From Streptomyces sp. R33 (GTDB lineage: Bacteria; Actinomycetota; Actinomycetes; Streptomycetales; Streptomycetaceae), in NCBI RefSeq assembly GCF_041200175.1, contig NZ_CP165727.1, positions 2,951,501-3,015,500 of the forward strand: 64,000 nt of DNA. The letters are read 5' to 3'. The translations under genes and the position numbers were made by a program. The notes beneath the pieces were generated by a model. It made no database searches, had not been told where the DNA came from, and saw only the letters and a list, made by a program, of their open reading frames with translations. Shown one piece after another: positions 62,586 through 64,000 of the stretch (position 1 is the stretch's first letter; each line of letters starts with the position of its first letter).

Positions 62586-63470
62586 TCAGCGCGTCTCGGA
62601 GCGAAGTTCCCTGATCAGAGCCCTGACGCCGAGAGTGGCGGCGGATTCCGGCGTGGTGACGTATCCCACGCGTCTCACCGGCCCCGAAGGGCCCAGTCCG
62701 GTGATGTCCACGGCGTCCGTGGCCTCGCGGAGCGAGAGCTCGGGCAGGATCGCCATGCCGAGCCCGCGCCCGACCATGGTCAGCACCATCCCGTCGTCCT
62801 CCGCCTTGACGGTCGCCCGCGGGATCCAGTCCTGGGCCCGCCACCAGTCGCGGGTGTACGAGCCGCAGTTCTCGTCCCAGTCCAGCAGGGGCAGCGTCTT
62901 CGGGTCGGGGTGTCCGGCCGGATGGACCAGGGCGTACGCCTCCTCCCGGAGCACCCCGGTCAGCAGGCCGGCCGCGCCGCCCTCCGCCGGTACGGGTCCG
63001 GTCCCGTTCAGCGTGGCGATGCCGAGGTCGGCACGTCCGGCGGCCACCTCCCCGGCCGTGCCGGCGCCGAGCTCGCGCACCACCCGGACCTCGGGGCGGA
63101 TGCCGGGGTGGCGGGCCGTGAGCCGCTCCAGGGCCGGGGGCAGCAGGTGCAGGGCCGCGCTGCGGAACGCCGCGATGCGCAGCACCCCCTCCACCGCGTC
63201 CCGGCCGGCGCCGCGCGCCTCCGCGCCGAGGACCTCGTACATCCGCAGGATCCGGCGGGCGAGTCCGACGGCCCGCTCCCCCGCCGGGGTGGGGGAGGCT
63301 CCGGTGCGTCCCCGCTCGAAGAGCACCGCGCCGACCTTGGCCTCGCTGCCGCGTACGGAGTGCGAGACGGCCGACTGGGTGAGGCCGAGCCGGGCGGCCG
63401 CGGCGGAGAAGCCGCCGGTCTCGGCGACGGCGACCAGGACCCGGAGTTCATGCGGAGCGAGCTCGGCCAC
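62586..63470 (-). CDS. LysR-family transcriptional regulator
   Basis: 294 residues from the GTG at 63468-63470, chosen because GAGGTGA lies eight bases upstream; a GTG four codons earlier is possible. HTH at about 5-62 (LRVLVAVAETGGFSAAAARL, TQSAVSHSVRGSE) and a periplasmic-binding-like effector domain from 88. Divergent from the oxidoreductase gene with about 100 bp between, the classic LysR arrangement, so that gene is the likely target. Confidence 0.92.
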   Translation of the reverse strand: MAELAPHELRVLVAVAETGGFSAAAARLGLTQSAVSHSVRGSEAKVGAVLFERGRTGASPTPAGERAVGLARRILRMYEVLGAEARGAGRDAVEGVLRIAAFRSAALHLLPPALERLTARHPGIRPEVRVVRELGAGTAGEVAAGRADLGIATLNGTGPVPAEGGAAGLLTGVLREEAYALVHPAGHPDPKTLPLLDWDENCGSYTRDWWRAQDWIPRATVKAEDDGMVLTMVGRGLGMAILPELSLREATDAVDITGLGPSGPVRRVGYVTTPESAATLGVRALIRELRSETR

Positions 63471-63571
63471 GGCGGCTCTCACCTCGTTCTATGAGCGGTG
63501 TTCATGGATGTGCGGCTTCCATGAGCGCAACCCTCTGCCCGGGCCGGTGATTCCTTCCTAACGTCCTCGCC

Positions 63572-64000
63572 ATGACCACGAACCACACCGCTCACGCCGT
63601 CCACCTGATCGCCCGCCCCACCGGCATCCCCTCCCCGGCCGACTTCGCGTACGTCGAGACCCCGGTGCCCTCCCCCGCCCCGGGCACCACCCTGGTGCAG
63701 AACCTCCTGCTCTCGGTGGACCCGTACCACCGCGGGCTGATGGACGGCGGCGAGGGCGGCTTCGAGCTGAACACGCCGCTGGAGGGCCGCGCGGTGGGCC
63801 GGGTGCTCGCCTCCCGCGACCCGGGGCTGCGCGAGGGCGACCTGGTCTTCCACCGCGAGGGCTGGCGTACGCACGCCCTCGTCACGCTCGGCGTGGACGG
63901 TACCCGCAAGCTGCGCGGCCACCGGGGCGTCCCGCTGGAGGCGTACCTGAGCATCCTCGGCGGCACCGGGCTGACCGCGTACGCCGCGCTCACCCGGACC
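63572..64000 (+). CDS. NADP-dependent MDR-family oxidoreductase, 3' end outside window
   Basis: First 143 residues are visible and the frame is open at the window end. PVPSPAPGTTLVQNLLLSVDPYHRG (seen in two parts) is typical of the prostaglandin reductase/leukotriene B4 dehydrogenase branch of medium-chain dehydrogenases, which reduce enones with NADPH and lack zinc. LEGRAVGRVLASRDPGLREGD and LSILGGTGLTAYAAL lead into the coenzyme domain. Probably controlled by the divergent LysR protein. Confidence 0.9.
   Translation, partial: MTTNHTAHAVHLIARPTGIPSPADFAYVETPVPSPAPGTTLVQNLLLSVDPYHRGLMDGGEGGFELNTPLEGRAVGRVLASRDPGLREGDLVFHREGWRTHALVTLGVDGTRKLRGHRGVPLEAYLSILGGTGLTAYAALTRT

Overview
The window is chromosomal DNA of a high-GC actinobacterium, almost certainly a Streptomyces (or a very close Streptomycetaceae relative). 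The base composition is strongly GC-rich with heavy G/C at third codon positions, GTG and TTG starts are common, and the gene order (smc, acyP, mutM, rnc, rpmF, coaD, rsmD, recG, rpmB, thiD, thiL, ddl, gpsA, plsC, cofC, hup, leuDC, ndgR, tRNA-Glu/Gln, gltX, conservons, accB, cimA, ilvE, leuB) is the one I know from Streptomyces core genomes. There is no rRNA, no CRISPR array, no prophage and no intact transposase. The only mobile-looking sequence is a 178-bp element at the end of ddl.

Layout. Bases 1-4000: a truncated NCS1 permease, a flavin monooxygenase-like enzyme and a sugar porter. 4140-20000: housekeeping block on the minus strand (SMC, acylphosphatase, MutM, RNase III, L32 with its YceD partner, a DivIVA-like coiled coil, CoaD, RsmD, RecG, a DAK2/FakA-like kinase) with a secreted CAP protein, an HxlR regulator and L28 on the plus strand. 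20089-28300: ThiD/ThiL, a stand-alone Lrp ligand-binding domain, a DUF3515 lipoprotein, Ddl-GpsA-PlsC, CofC fused in frame to a small domain, and an HU protein with a lysine-rich tail. 28432-31356: leuCD facing its IclR regulator gene ndgR. 31527-32016: five tRNA genes (three Glu-CTC, two Gln-CTG) near gltX. 36049-46379: two conservons (cvnA-B-C-D) in tandem. 46951-52742: acyl-CoA carboxylase epsilon and beta subunits, YceI, a glycine-rich membrane protein and citramalate synthase. 53038-57232: an operon of ureAB fusion, divergent ureC, agmatine deiminase and a TetR regulator, facing a second NCS1 permease. 58911-64000: lipoprotein, ilvE, leuB with a tiny upstream gene, LysR regulator and a truncated MDR-family oxidoreductase.

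How genes work together. Branched-chain amino acid synthesis recurs through the window (leuCD, leuB, ilvE, cimA, and the regulator ndgR). leuC/ndgR and leuB both carry palindromes with a related GCGT...CAC...GTG...ACGC outline, suggesting shared control. The conservons encode sensor-kinase-like CvnA proteins with Roadblock, DUF742 and small-GTPase partners; their cvnB and cvnD genes are nearly identical at the DNA level while the cvnA genes have diverged, which points to gene conversion. gltX lies next to tRNA-Glu and tRNA-Gln genes, fitting the indirect route to Gln-tRNA used by bacteria without GlnRS.

Points most worth a second look: the urease-like operon whose UreC keeps all metal ligands but has Val where the flap cysteine should be; the ddl element inserted exactly at a CTAG stop codon; the conservon gene conversion; the CofC fusion with a leaderless-type internal start; a 60-residue protein with a repeated ANPRRT motif; and a low-complexity insertion in the SMC hinge.
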